DNA of 64,000 nt from the NCBI RefSeq assembly GCF_025128055.1, contig NZ_JAHLYS010000032.1, forward strand, positions 35,099 through 99,098, in the 5' to 3' direction. This document shows positions 1 to 8,300 of this stretch, one piece after another. Position numbers and translations under genes: made by a program. The number at the start of each line of letters is the position of its first letter. The stretch's first letter is position 1. Under the pieces are notes generated by a model that saw nothing but the letters and a program-made list of their open reading frames with translations, did not search any database and was not told the DNA's origin. The DNA comes from Synechococcus sp. CS-1329. GTDB taxonomy: Bacteria; Cyanobacteriota; Cyanobacteriia; PCC-6307; Cyanobiaceae.

Positions 1-43
1 GGCTCCATGAGCTGTGCCCTGTCCTGATTCGATCACGTCAGCA

Positions 44-925
44 TCACGTTCCCCGCCCTCCATCCCCCCCGCTCACCCAGGCCTCCAGGCCCTCGCCGAG
101 GAACGAGAGACCGAGCACCAGCACGAACATCGCCAGGCCGGGGTAGAGGGCGGTCCACCAGATGCCGGTGGGCAGAGCGGTGAGGGCCTGCTGGAGATCA
201 CCACCCCACTCGGGAATGGTTTCCGGCAGGCCGAGGCCCAGAAACCCCAGACCGCCCAGCACCAGCACCGCATCGGCGGCGTTGAGGGTGAGCAGCACCG
301 GCACCGAGGTGATCACGTTGCGGAACAGATAGCGGCGCAGGATCCAGACCGGACCGGCCCCCAGGGTGCGGGCGGCCTCCACGTAGAGCTCGGCCTTCAC
401 CTGGGCCGTCTGGTTGCGCACCACACGGAAATACTGCGGGATATAGACCACGCACAGGGCGGCGGCCGCATTGGGCAGGCCCCGGCCCAGCAGGAAGGCC
501 AGCACCACTGAGAGCAGCAGCACCGGCAGGGTGTAGAGCGTGTCCATCAGCAGCACCAGCACCCGGTCGAACCAGCCGCCCAGGTAACCGCTGAGCATCC
601 CCAGGGGCACACCGATCACCAGGGCCACCACCAGCGCCAGCAGCACCACCTGCAGGGCCACGGCGGCACCGGAGAGCGTGCGCACGCAGACGTCGCGACC
701 GAGCCGGTCGGTGCCGCACCAGTGCTGCAGCGACGGGGTGGCATAGATGGGATTGTCGAGGCCGGCATTGGGATCCGCCAGCACCCCCAGGTGGATCATC
801 AGCGGCGTCAGCAGCGCGATCAGCCCGTAGATCAGCACGATCACCAGGCCCCAGCGGGCCATCCGGCCGGAGAGATCGCGCGGCCGCCAGCGGCGCAGCA
901 GAGCGGTGCTCGGCGGGGTGGTCAT
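44..925 (-). CDS. Peptide-type ABC transporter permease (DppC/OppC family)
   Basis: Inner-membrane permease subunit of an oligopeptide/dipeptide/nickel-type ABC importer (293 aa). The N-terminal cytoplasmic stretch and first membrane helix (about residues 25-45) are followed by the OppC-type segment with GTDRLGRDV (71-79), four to five further helices, and the EAA loop that contacts the ATPase (EAARTLGAGPVW and onward, about 183-203). I chose the ATG at 925 because it starts just before the first helix; upstream codons in the frame look non-coding. Partner permease, ATPase and binding protein are not in the window and may lie beyond the left edge. Substrate cannot be inferred. Family assignment is firm, the specific transporter is not. 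Confidence 0.85.
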   Translation of the reverse strand: MTTPPSTALLRRWRPRDLSGRMARWGLVIVLIYGLIALLTPLMIHLGVLADPNAGLDNPIYATPSLQHWCGTDRLGRDVCVRTLSGAAVALQVVLLALVVALVIGVPLGMLSGYLGGWFDRVLVLLMDTLYTLPVLLLSVVLAFLLGRGLPNAAAALCVVYIPQYFRVVRNQTAQVKAELYVEAARTLGAGPVWILRRYLFRNVITSVPVLLTLNAADAVLVLGGLGFLGLGLPETIPEWGGDLQQALTALPTGIWWTALYPGLAMFVLVLGLSFLGEGLEAWVSGGDGGRGT

Positions 926-1113
926 CGGGCAACGGTCCGGGGCAGGGCCAGTCTGGGGCAGGGGCAGGAGGCTGACCCCTGATGCTCTGCGGCCGAGCAC
1001 CAGCGGAGCGGAGAGGAGCCTGGCCAGGGCCTCAACAGTGGTGATCCTGTCGTCTGCCGGCCTGTTGCCGGCCCCTGGCCAGCAGATGAAGCTCTCAATC
1101 GCCAGCGTGAGGG

Positions 1114-1890
1114 ATGACGGCCAGGCTGCGATCGAAGCCCAGAGCTGTGCTGTGTTCAGGCATTCTGGAATCGGCCCAAGGAAGTTCCATATCCCACCAG
1201 CAGCGGGTGCTGATCGTTGACGACGACCCCGAGCAGCGCCGGTTTCTCGCCGCTGAACTGGCCGTGGAGAGCTATGCGGTGGAGGCGGTGGGCACGGGCC
1301 AGCAGGCACTGATCCGCCTGCGCGAAGCCCGCTGGGATCTGGTGCTGCTCGACTGGACCCTGCCCGATTTCAGCGGTGTGGAGGTGTGCCGGCGCTTGAG
1401 GGCCACGGAGATCACCACGCCGGTGCTGATGCTCACAGCCCGAGATGCGGTGACCGAGCGGGTGGAAGCCCTCGATGCCGGGGCCGACGACTACCTCACC
1501 AAACCCTTTTCGATCGAGGAGCTGCTGGCGCGGGTGCGGGCCCGGCTGCGTCGCAGTGGATCCAGCAACGGCGACGAGACGGTGCTGAGCTTCGCTGACC
1601 TGCAGGTGAACATGGCCAGCCATGAAGTAAGCCGTGGCGGAGAAGAGATCCAGCTCACGGTGAGGGAGTACGGCCTGCTGCTGGCCCTGCTCAGAGAACC
1701 CAACAGGGTGCAGGAACGCCAGACGTTGCTGCACAACGTCTGGGGTGAGCACTTCGTGGGCGATGCCAACCTGCTCGATGTCTACATTCGCTATCTGCGT
1801 AAGAAGATCGAACGCCCCGGGTTGCCTACCTTGATCCAGACCGTACGCGGCGTGGGCTTCATCCTCAAAGCGGGGGAATCGAAGACCTGA
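1114..1890 (+). CDS. OmpR/PhoB-family response regulator
   Basis: Two-component DNA-binding regulator (258 aa). The receiver domain has the acidic pair in LIVDDDPEQ (about 33-41), the phospho-acceptor Asp80 in LLDWTLPDFSG, Thr108 and Lys130 (LTKPF). The C-terminal winged-helix domain (about 158-253) ends with the typical RGVGF motif. The frame opens about 30 residues before the receiver, longer than usual; a GTG at 1147 is an alternative start. The histidine kinase on the opposite strand is convergent and their 3' ends overlap by 26 bp, so they are very probably cognate although not co-transcribed. The pair resembles cyanobacterial RppA/RppB or Nrs-type systems, but the signal cannot be assigned from sequence. 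Confidence 0.9.
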   Translation: MTARLRSKPRAVLCSGILESAQGSSISHQQRVLIVDDDPEQRRFLAAELAVESYAVEAVGTGQQALIRLREARWDLVLLDWTLPDFSGVEVCRRLRATEITTPVLMLTARDAVTERVEALDAGADDYLTKPFSIEELLARVRARLRRSGSSNGDETVLSFADLQVNMASHEVSRGGEEIQLTVREYGLLLALLREPNRVQERQTLLHNVWGEHFVGDANLLDVYIRYLRKKIERPGLPTLIQTVRGVGFILKAGESKT

Positions 1891-3286
1891 GCCCTACCCG
1901 CTCCAGCACCAGCTGAAAATCAGCACCGCCGCCTGGAGCGGAGGCCACCCGCACATCACCGCCCATGCGCCGCATCAGCAAGCGCACCATCGCCAGGCCG
2001 ATGCCGCTCCCACTGGTGTCGGCCTGGGAGGTTCCGCGCACAAAGCGCTCAAAGATACGCTCCTGTTCCGCCAGCGGCACCCCTGGCCCGTTGTCGCGCA
2101 CATGCAGAACCACCTCAGTAGCACCAGCTGAGCTGTAGAGCTCAATGGGGGACCCTTTGGGCGTGTATTTGAGAGCATTTTCCACCAGGTTGGTCAGACA
2201 CTGCTGAAGGCGCTCCCCATCGCCCAGACCCCAGGGCGGCGAACCTTCCTGGGGCAAGCGCAGCCGCAGACGATCGGGGGCCAGAGGCTGAAGCCTTTCG
2301 AAAGCCACGAGCAGGGCATCATCGAGATCGAGGGGATCCCGGCCCAGCCGCAGGCGGCCGGCCTCCTCCCGGGCAATGTCCAGCAACTCACTGACCATCC
2401 GTCCCATCCGTTCGGCCTCCCTGGTGATGCCCTGCACTGCTTTATTGGCAGCGCATGCACCGGATTGGCGTTTCAAGCTCTGGGAGTAGCCACTGATCAA
2501 GGTGATCGGCGTGCGCAATTCGTGGGCCACTCCATCCACAAAAGTTTGCTGGCGCCCGCGGGCAGCCGCCAGACGATCCAGCAAGGCATTGAAGGAGGCC
2601 ACGATCATCTCAATCTCCGGCGGCTGGTTCTGGATCGACAGACGCATCTGCTCGAGGCTCTCGGAGTCGATCTGACCCAGTTCGGTACAGAGCCGAGTCA
2701 GCGGGCGCAGCGTCCACCGAAACAACAGCCAGAGTGCGCCTGTGGTGAGAAGGCAGGCCGCAGAAGCATGCGCCAGCAGCAGCAGAAACAGCAGACGACG
2801 GCGCTCCACATCGCTGCTGATGTCCTCAACGACCCGCAACACAGCTGGCCTGCCAGAGAAGTTGATCTGCTTGCTGCTGCAGAGATAACGTCGCTCTGCT
2901 ATCGCGAACCCCACCAGATGATCGTCACCGACACAGCGGCGCTCGACGGTGGCCACCAGCTGGGGAAATGGCACCGGTAGCGGCAGCGCGCCGCTCAGGC
3001 GAGGTTGGCGGTAGGGGCGGCCTGGCTCCAGCTCCAGCCACAACAATCGGCCTGGGGAGAGGATCTGATCCAGTTTGGAGTGGAACTCAGTGGGAGTGGC
3101 ACTGGAGGAACGGGCCAGCAGCTCCCGAACCACCAGATCCGTGGCCTGGCGATGACGTCTGGCGCGGGAGAGATCGAGCAGATTCTGATTCGCCAGGATC
3201 AGCAACCCGAACCCGGCGAGTACGGCCAGCAGGCTGTAGGGCCGGAGGCGGCGATACAACGACAGGCAAGCCAACGCTGGCTTCAT
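1865..3286 (-). CDS. Membrane sensor histidine kinase
   Basis: Sensor kinase of the convergent OmpR regulator (473 aa from the ATG at 3286; another ATG at 3334 adds 16 residues). Visible parts: a first membrane helix near residues 17-36, a periplasmic sensor loop of about 125 residues, a second helix near 164-190, a HAMP-like linker, then HisKA with the phospho-accepting His255 in GVAHELRTPITLI. The ATPase domain has the N box NLVENALKYT, G1 DNGPGVP, F box IFERFVRG and G2 GSGIGLAMV. Key catalytic residues are intact, so it should be an active kinase. No known ligand motif is recognisable in the sensor loop. Confidence 0.9.
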   Translation of the reverse strand: MKPALACLSLYRRLRPYSLLAVLAGFGLLILANQNLLDLSRARRHRQATDLVVRELLARSSSATPTEFHSKLDQILSPGRLLWLELEPGRPYRQPRLSGALPLPVPFPQLVATVERRCVGDDHLVGFAIAERRYLCSSKQINFSGRPAVLRVVEDISSDVERRRLLFLLLLAHASAACLLTTGALWLLFRWTLRPLTRLCTELGQIDSESLEQMRLSIQNQPPEIEMIVASFNALLDRLAAARGRQQTFVDGVAHELRTPITLISGYSQSLKRQSGACAANKAVQGITREAERMGRMVSELLDIAREEAGRLRLGRDPLDLDDALLVAFERLQPLAPDRLRLRLPQEGSPPWGLGDGERLQQCLTNLVENALKYTPKGSPIELYSSAGATEVVLHVRDNGPGVPLAEQERIFERFVRGTSQADTSGSGIGLAMVRLLMRRMGGDVRVASAPGGGADFQLVLERVGLRSSIPPL

Positions 3287-3458
3287 CGGCTCAGAAACCG
3301 CATCAATGCTCCAGCCAATCCGTCCATCACCCAACCGAGAACCATTGTGCCGCCAACAGGCCAGTGTGGGGTCATGGCCGGGCCGGGGATTGCATCCCTT
3401 GAGTTCAGTGACCCAGCAGCTGTCGTCCTCGTCAGCTGAGCGGCCAGATCCCCTTCAT

Positions 3459-4118
3459 TCAGCCCGCCCCGGCAACCCCTTCACTGCTCACCCACTGCAG
3501 CGGGCCGCCGCCAGCGCTGAAGCTCTGCACCAGGCGCAGGCTCACCAGCTGGGTCGCCGGATCCAGGCAGGCGGAGAACGGTGCGCTCTCGGACCTGTTC
3601 AACACCCTGGCAGCGCTCAAACCGCCGCAGGTGGCCCAGGTGGGGGGCTTGGCGGCCAGGCCATCGAGCACCACATGGCTCTGGGCGTTGGTGCCGGGGT
3701 TGACGCGTCCCTCCAGTCCATAGGCAGGTCCGCAGCGCGCCAGCACCTGGCCGCGCCAGATCCCGCTCGGGGCGGCCCCAACCGAATAGGTGATCAGCCC
3801 GTCACCCCTCCTGATCTGCAGCACCACCTTGCGGCTGGACACTCCACAGCTCACGGCGAGGGGCGTGGCGGCATCCACCACCTCGCTGGCCCCCTCCAGA
3901 TCAGCCCGGATCAGCGCCAGGGCCCGCCGCTGGTGGGCACGCTCCCGCACCAGCCGAGAGAAGTTCTGTGCCGAGCGGCCCTCCCCCAGCAGCGCCTGCA
4001 CCACCACACCGCACACCATCAGGCCCAGACCCATGGCCACCAGCAGCTCCACCAGGCCAAAGCCAGCGCTGGCCAGGCGGCCCCTGGTCTGGACTTTGAG
4101 GATCGGTGCTGTCTTCAT
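3459..4118 (-). CDS. PilW-like type IV minor pilin / pseudopilin
   Basis: Last gene of a four-gene pseudopilin operon read on the minus strand. The 219-aa product has a prepilin peptidase site at Gly19-Phe20 (SAGFGLVELLVAMG) with the conserved Glu at +5 of the mature protein, then a roughly 20-residue hydrophobic helix and a globular domain with several Cys. This is the PilW layout: minor pilins prime pilus assembly and, in cyanobacteria, serve motility or DNA uptake. I chose the ATG at 4118 because it gives a normal basic leader; an upstream start would add 28 residues that overlap the previous gene. Which pilus it serves is unknown, because no assembly ATPase or secretin is nearby. Confidence 0.75.
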   Translation of the reverse strand: MKTAPILKVQTRGRLASAGFGLVELLVAMGLGLMVCGVVVQALLGEGRSAQNFSRLVRERAHQRRALALIRADLEGASEVVDAATPLAVSCGVSSRKVVLQIRRGDGLITYSVGAAPSGIWRGQVLARCGPAYGLEGRVNPGTNAQSHVVLDGLAAKPPTWATCGGLSAARVLNRSESAPFSACLDPATQLVSLRLVQSFSAGGGPLQWVSSEGVAGAG

Positions 4119-4140
4119 CACGTTGGTGGCCTGCTCGGGC

Positions 4141-4677
4141 TCAGAGGGTCGGATCAGGGCGGCAGGCGGCGCTGTCGGGGTGGCCCCCGGGCGCGCCGCC
4201 ATAGCGGCCGAGGCGCACCACCCCCAGCGGCGGGGCCATCACCAGACAGCGACGCAGCTCGGTGCCAGCGCTGCTGAGCACCACCGTGCCGCCATCCAGC
4301 ACCAGACCATTGCTGCTGAAGCGCAGGGTGTCGGGCAGGTTGTGGCTCAGCTGGATCGAGCCGTTCTCCACCCCTTCAGCCAAGGGCAGCGCCGCCCGCT
4401 CACAGCCGGCCAGCGAGCCCTTCAACGGCTCCTGCCATCCGGCGGGCGCCAGGCTCAGGCCACAGGGCCGGCCCAGTCGCTCCGCCGCGGCACGGCCCCG
4501 CTCCAGGCCCAGCACCAGCCGCCGAGTGGCCACCTCCAGCCGCTGTCTGGCCATCGACTCGGCACCCACCTGGACCGCCAGGCCCGCAAGCAGCAACAGC
4601 ACCGACACCCCCACCAGCAGCTCGGTGAGCGAAGAGCCCTGGGAGGACTCGCGGGGCCTGGCGAGGGAGCGGATCAC
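4141..4677 (-). CDS. GspH/FimT-like pseudopilin
   Basis: Third gene of the pseudopilin operon (178 aa). It starts at a GTG embedded in the stop of the preceding gene (GTGA overlap), which argues for translational coupling. The leader ends at Gly14, followed by SSLTELLVGVSVLLLLAGLA with Glu at +5, then a beta-rich C-terminal domain of GspH/FimT size. Members of this family are minor components at the tip of type IV pili or type II secretion pseudopili. Longer in-frame starts upstream would run through the neighbouring gene and give a non-pilin N-terminus, so I reject them. Confidence 0.75.
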   Translation of the reverse strand: MIRSLARPRESSQGSSLTELLVGVSVLLLLAGLAVQVGAESMARQRLEVATRRLVLGLERGRAAAERLGRPCGLSLAPAGWQEPLKGSLAGCERAALPLAEGVENGSIQLSHNLPDTLRFSSNGLVLDGGTVVLSSAGTELRRCLVMAPPLGVVRLGRYGGAPGGHPDSAACRPDPTL

Positions 4678-5129
4678 GGTCGGCACAGCCCATGGGCCGC
4701 CGGGGCGAACAGCCGCCGGCGCTCGATCCCCTCCCCTGAAGCTGTCAACCAGAGGGCGGGAGGGTCTTCTGCGCTGGCGGCCTCCGAAACCGCCTCCAGG
4801 GCAGGGGCCGGGGGAAGAGCCGTGGCCAGGCTCACCTCCTGCGGCAACGGCGAGCGGGCGATGGCCAACTGCTCGTCCATCCATGCCAGCGCCTCGTCGC
4901 AGCTCATCGGTACCTCCGCTCCCGCGTCCCCTGCCGCCTTCACCTGGGCGGCGGCCGCCAGCCGCAGAGCCCGCTCCCGCTGCAGCAGTTCCAGGTCGAT
5001 GCGGTGCAACGCCTCCTGGCGCTGCTCAGCGCGCTGGTTCCAGCTGAGGGCCGATCCCCACAGCTGCGCCGAGGAATTCGCCGCCAGGGCGAACACCAGC
5101 GTCGACATCAGCACTTCCGCCAGTGTCAT
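4674..5129 (-). CDS. PilV-like pseudopilin without a leader peptide
   Basis: Second gene of the pseudopilin operon (151 aa). The ATG overlaps the stop of the upstream gene (ATGA). The N-terminus MTLAEVLMSTLVFAL looks like an already processed prepilin: Glu5 sits where the mature +5 Glu belongs, but the basic leader and the Gly cleavage site are missing and no start exists further upstream. It is therefore either inserted without prepilin-peptidase cleavage or depends on its partners. The rest is a long helix followed by an Ala-rich domain of no known fold. Assignment as a PilV-type minor pilin rests mainly on the N-terminal helix and on operon position. Confidence 0.65.
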   Translation of the reverse strand: MTLAEVLMSTLVFALAANSSAQLWGSALSWNQRAEQRQEALHRIDLELLQRERALRLAAAAQVKAAGDAGAEVPMSCDEALAWMDEQLAIARSPLPQEVSLATALPPAPALEAVSEAASAEDPPALWLTASGEGIERRRLFAPAAHGLCRP

Positions 5130-5629
5130 CGGCCGATCCCGCGCAGGCCCACCACACGCAGGGGCCAGGGGGCAGCGCCGGCCACGTCAAGGGCAAACAG
5201 CCGTTGCACCTTGCCTTGGCTCAGTTCCAGCCGCAGTTCACCCGGGCGGGCGGCCGCGCCCGGCACCCCAGGCGTCCAGGACACCAGCCGCCAGGCGGCC
5301 GCATCCACCTGCCCGCTCAGCACAGGCGCCGCGCTCAGGCCTGGCGCACACCCCCCAGCGGCCGACTCCCAGAGCTCGGAAGCCAGCGGCAACAGGCAGG
5401 CATGGGAGCCACTGAGCCTTGCAGCCACCTGCTCCGCCGCCGAAGCCAGAGCATCATCCAGCCGGCGCTGCTCCAGCTCCGCCGCCGCCAGCCGACTGCC
5501 CTGCAGCGCCATCGTCTGCACCGAGAGCGCGCTCAGCAGCAGCACCAGGGACACGCCAAACGACAGTGGCAGCAGAAACCCGGCTTCAGCGCCTCGGCTG
5601 GGCACAGGCAGAACACGTGGCAGCGCCAT
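5126..5629 (-). CDS. PilX-like minor pilin component
   Basis: First gene of the pseudopilin operon (167 aa). A short basic leader precedes GAEAGFLLPLSFGVSLVLLL: there is a Gly17-Phe18 junction and a long hydrophobic helix, but no Glu at +5, as in many PilX/GspK-type proteins. The helix is followed by an Ala/Leu-rich soluble domain with two Cys. I chose the ATG at 5629; an ATG at 5647 is possible. Nothing on the minus strand immediately upstream looks like part of the same operon. Function by context: initiation complex of a type IV pilus-like fibre. Confidence 0.6.
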   Translation of the reverse strand: MALPRVLPVPSRGAEAGFLLPLSFGVSLVLLLSALSVQTMALQGSRLAAAELEQRRLDDALASAAEQVAARLSGSHACLLPLASELWESAAGGCAPGLSAAPVLSGQVDAAAWRLVSWTPGVPGAAARPGELRLELSQGKVQRLFALDVAGAAPWPLRVVGLRGIGR

Positions 5630-5813
5630 CGGCGGCCTCCTTTGCAATCACGCCCCCAGGGTTCCCAGCCAGCGAGGGGTCGGCCTTCCCTTGAGCGGAA
5701 GCGGCCCGCGAGCTTCAACAACCGTTGCAGATGCAGCCTCTGGAGCCAGAACCAGCAGACCCCCCCAGCACCTGAGAGAGTGGCCGTCAACCCACACCCG
5801 GGCCGAATCGGGC

Positions 5814-6008
5814 ATGCGCACCACCCTCAACCTCGACGACGATCTGCTCGCTCAGGCCGGAGAACTCAGCGGCATCAAGGAGCGCAGCCGGCTGATCCGC
5901 GAGGCTCTACAGGCGCTGATCGAGCGGGAACGCTCCCGCCGGGTGGTCAGCATGGGAAGCTCCGAACCCCAGCTCGGACCGGCCCCCCGCCACCGCCAGC
6001 CCTACTGA
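5814..6008 (+). CDS. VapB-like (type II) antitoxin, apparently orphan
   Basis: 64-aa protein beginning [20 protein letters not shown], followed by [19 protein letters not shown]. This is the beta strand plus two helices of VapB antitoxins that pair with PIN-domain VapC RNases; the C-terminal tail (GSSEPQL and onward) corresponds to the toxin-binding part. Normally a vapC gene follows within a few bases, but here the next thing downstream is the 3' end of lepA on the other strand, overlapping by 7 bp, and no PIN-domain frame is visible nearby. It is either a solitary regulator or the remnant of a lost toxin-antitoxin pair. Confidence 0.75.
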   Translation: MRTTLNLDDDLLAQAGELSGIKERSRLIREALQALIERERSRRVVSMGSSEPQLGPAPRHRQPY

Positions 6009-7810
6009 TTCAGCTTGAGCACGGCCATGAAGGCTTCCTGGGGCACGTCCACCTTGCCCATGGCCTTCATGCGCTTCTTGCCCTTGGCCTGCTTTTTGAG
6101 CAGCTTCTTCTTGCGGGAGATATCACCGCCGTAGCACTTGGCGAGCACATCCTTGCGGATAGCGCTGATGCTTTCGCTGGCGATGATGCGGCTGCCGATC
6201 GAGGCCTGGATCGGAATCTTGAACTGCTGCCTGGGGATCAATTCCTTGAGCTTCTCCACCAGGCCCTTACCGACGTTGTAGGCCTTGTCGCGGTGCACGA
6301 TCGTGGTGAGCGGATCGGCTTTTTCGCTGTTGATCAGCACATCCAGGCGCACCAGTTCGTTGCGGCGGTAGCCGATCAGGCTGTACTCCATCGAGGCGTA
6401 GCCTTTGGTGCGGCTCTTCATCTGATCGAAGAAATCCGTCACCACTTCCGCCAGAGGCATCTCGTAGTGCAGCGTTACCCGATCGGTGGTGATGAACTTC
6501 ATGTCAATGAACTCCCCGCGCCGCTCCTGGCACAGCTCCATCAGGGCACCATTGTAGGTGTTGGGGGTATAAATCTCCAGCTTTACATAGGGCTCTTCGA
6601 TTGATTCGCGCTTCTGCGGATCCGGCAGCGTGGCTGGATTATCCACCATCTCCGTGCTGCCATCGACCATGTTCACCCGGTAGATCACCGAGGGGGCGGT
6701 CACGATCAGATCGAGATCGTATTCACGCTCCAGCCGCTCCTGCACGATCTCCATGTGCAGCAGGCCCAGGAAGCCGCAGCGGAAGCCGAAACCCATGGCG
6801 CTGCTGGTTTCCGGCTCGTATTTGAGGGCCGCATCGGAGAGCTTGAGCTTGTCGAGGGCATCGCGCAGATCGGGATACTGATCGGCATCGGTGGGGAACA
6901 GCCCGCAGAACACCATCGGCTTGGCCTCGGTGTAGCCCGGCAGGGGCTCACTCACCGGATCGGCCATCAGCGTGACCGTGTCGCCCACCCGCGCATCGGC
7001 CACGGCCTTGATCGAGGCGGAGAAATAGCCCACCTCACCGGCATGGAGGCTGTCCACCTGGCGCTGATCCGGCGCCATCACCCCCACTTCATCGAGCTCG
7101 TAGCTGGTCTTGCTGGCCATCAGCAGCACTTTGTCTTTGCGCGCCACCCGGCCGCTGATCACCCGGAAATAGACGATCACGCCCCGGTAGGGGTCGTAGT
7201 ACGAGTCGAAGATCAGGGCGCGCAGCTGCTCGGCCACCCGATCCGGCGGCGGCGGCACCCGCTCCACGATCGCCTCGAGGATTTCGGGGATGCCCAGGCC
7301 AGTCTTGGCGGAGCAATCGATCGCCTTGGAGGTGTCGAGCCCGATGATCGCCTCGATCTCCTCCTTGATGCGCTCGGGATCAGCGCCGGGCAGATCGATC
7401 TTGTTGAGCACCGGAATGATCTCCAGATCATTCTCCAGAGCCAGATACACATTCGCCAGCGTCTGCGCCTCCACCCCCTGGCTGGCATCCACCACCAGCA
7501 GCGCCCCCTCACAGGCCTGCAGGCTGCGGCTCACCTCATAGGAGAAGTCCACATGACCTGGGGTGTCGATCAGGTTGAGGATGTAGGTCTCGCCGTCGGC
7601 CGCGGTGTACTCCATCCGCGCGGCCTGGAGCTTGATCGTGATCCCCCGCTCCCGCTCCAGCTCCATGTTGTCGAGGAACTGGGCCTGCATGTCGCGCACC
7701 GCGACCGTTCCGGTGTCCTGCAGCAGCCGGTCCGCCAGGGTCGACTTGCCGTGGTCGATGTGGGCAATGATGCAGAAATTACGGATCCGCTGAACGGGAA
7801 CGTCGGTCAT
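6002..7810 (-). CDS. lepA: Elongation factor 4 (LepA)
   Basis: Ribosome-associated GTPase that acts on stalled or mistranslocated ribosomes. The 602-aa length is normal. G1 AHIDHGKST and G3 DTPGHVDF, the switch segment RERGITIK and G4 [10 protein letters not shown] are intact, followed by EF-G-like domains II, III and V and the LepA-specific C-terminal domain ([20 protein letters not shown]). I chose the ATG at 7810 ([12 protein letters not shown]) as closest to the family; an ATG 12 nt upstream is also in frame. It stands alone as a transcription unit and converges with the VapB-like gene. Confidence 0.97.
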   Translation of the reverse strand: MTDVPVQRIRNFCIIAHIDHGKSTLADRLLQDTGTVAVRDMQAQFLDNMELERERGITIKLQAARMEYTAADGETYILNLIDTPGHVDFSYEVSRSLQACEGALLVVDASQGVEAQTLANVYLALENDLEIIPVLNKIDLPGADPERIKEEIEAIIGLDTSKAIDCSAKTGLGIPEILEAIVERVPPPPDRVAEQLRALIFDSYYDPYRGVIVYFRVISGRVARKDKVLLMASKTSYELDEVGVMAPDQRQVDSLHAGEVGYFSASIKAVADARVGDTVTLMADPVSEPLPGYTEAKPMVFCGLFPTDADQYPDLRDALDKLKLSDAALKYEPETSSAMGFGFRCGFLGLLHMEIVQERLEREYDLDLIVTAPSVIYRVNMVDGSTEMVDNPATLPDPQKRESIEEPYVKLEIYTPNTYNGALMELCQERRGEFIDMKFITTDRVTLHYEMPLAEVVTDFFDQMKSRTKGYASMEYSLIGYRRNELVRLDVLINSEKADPLTTIVHRDKAYNVGKGLVEKLKELIPRQQFKIPIQASIGSRIIASESISAIRKDVLAKCYGGDISRKKKLLKKQAKGKKRMKAMGKVDVPQEAFMAVLKLNQ

Positions 7811-7935
7811 GGTCCCGTTCAAAGGGCAATCTTCAGAGCCAATCCTAGGGAAGGAGCGGTGGAACCTCGCCAGCGACGAGGCAGCCTTCCAGCCCGGTTC
7901 CTAAGCTCAGCCCAGACCCCGAACGCCGCTGAGCC

Positions 7936-8235
7936 ATGACCACCGACACCGTCAGCCCGGACACCAGCACCACCGCCAGTGCCGAAGCCGCCGTCAACGA
8001 TCCCCGCGCCCTCACCGTCGAGAATGTGGAGCGCGTGCTCGATGAGCTCCGTCCTTATCTGATGGCCGATGGCGGCAACGTCGAGATCGTCGAGATCGAT
8101 GGCCCCACCGTGAAGGTGCGCCTGCAGGGCGCCTGCGGCAGCTGCCCCAGCAGCACCATGACCCTGAAGATGGGCATCGAGCGTAAGCTGCGTGAGGCGA
8201 TCCCCGAGGTCAACGAAGTGGTGCAGGTGCTCTGA
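7936..8235 (+). CDS. nfu: NifU-like Fe-S cluster scaffold (Nfu)
   Basis: Small scaffold protein (99 aa) that carries a [4Fe-4S] cluster between two subunits and passes it to targets, in cyanobacteria notably photosystem I and ferredoxin-type proteins. The NifU C-terminal-type domain covers about residues 26-99, with the cluster-binding C67-x2-C70 in ACGSCPSS and the preceding ADGGNVE motif. The first 25 residues are low-complexity Ser/Thr/Ala. It stands between divergently read lepA and serS. Confidence 0.93.
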   Translation: MTTDTVSPDTSTTASAEAAVNDPRALTVENVERVLDELRPYLMADGGNVEIVEIDGPTVKVRLQGACGSCPSSTMTLKMGIERKLREAIPEVNEVVQVL

Positions 8236-8300
8236 GGCCCTCCCAGGCGGCCTACTCCAGCACCGGCCCGTAGGCTTCACCTGCCTTTGCTTCTGTTGCC

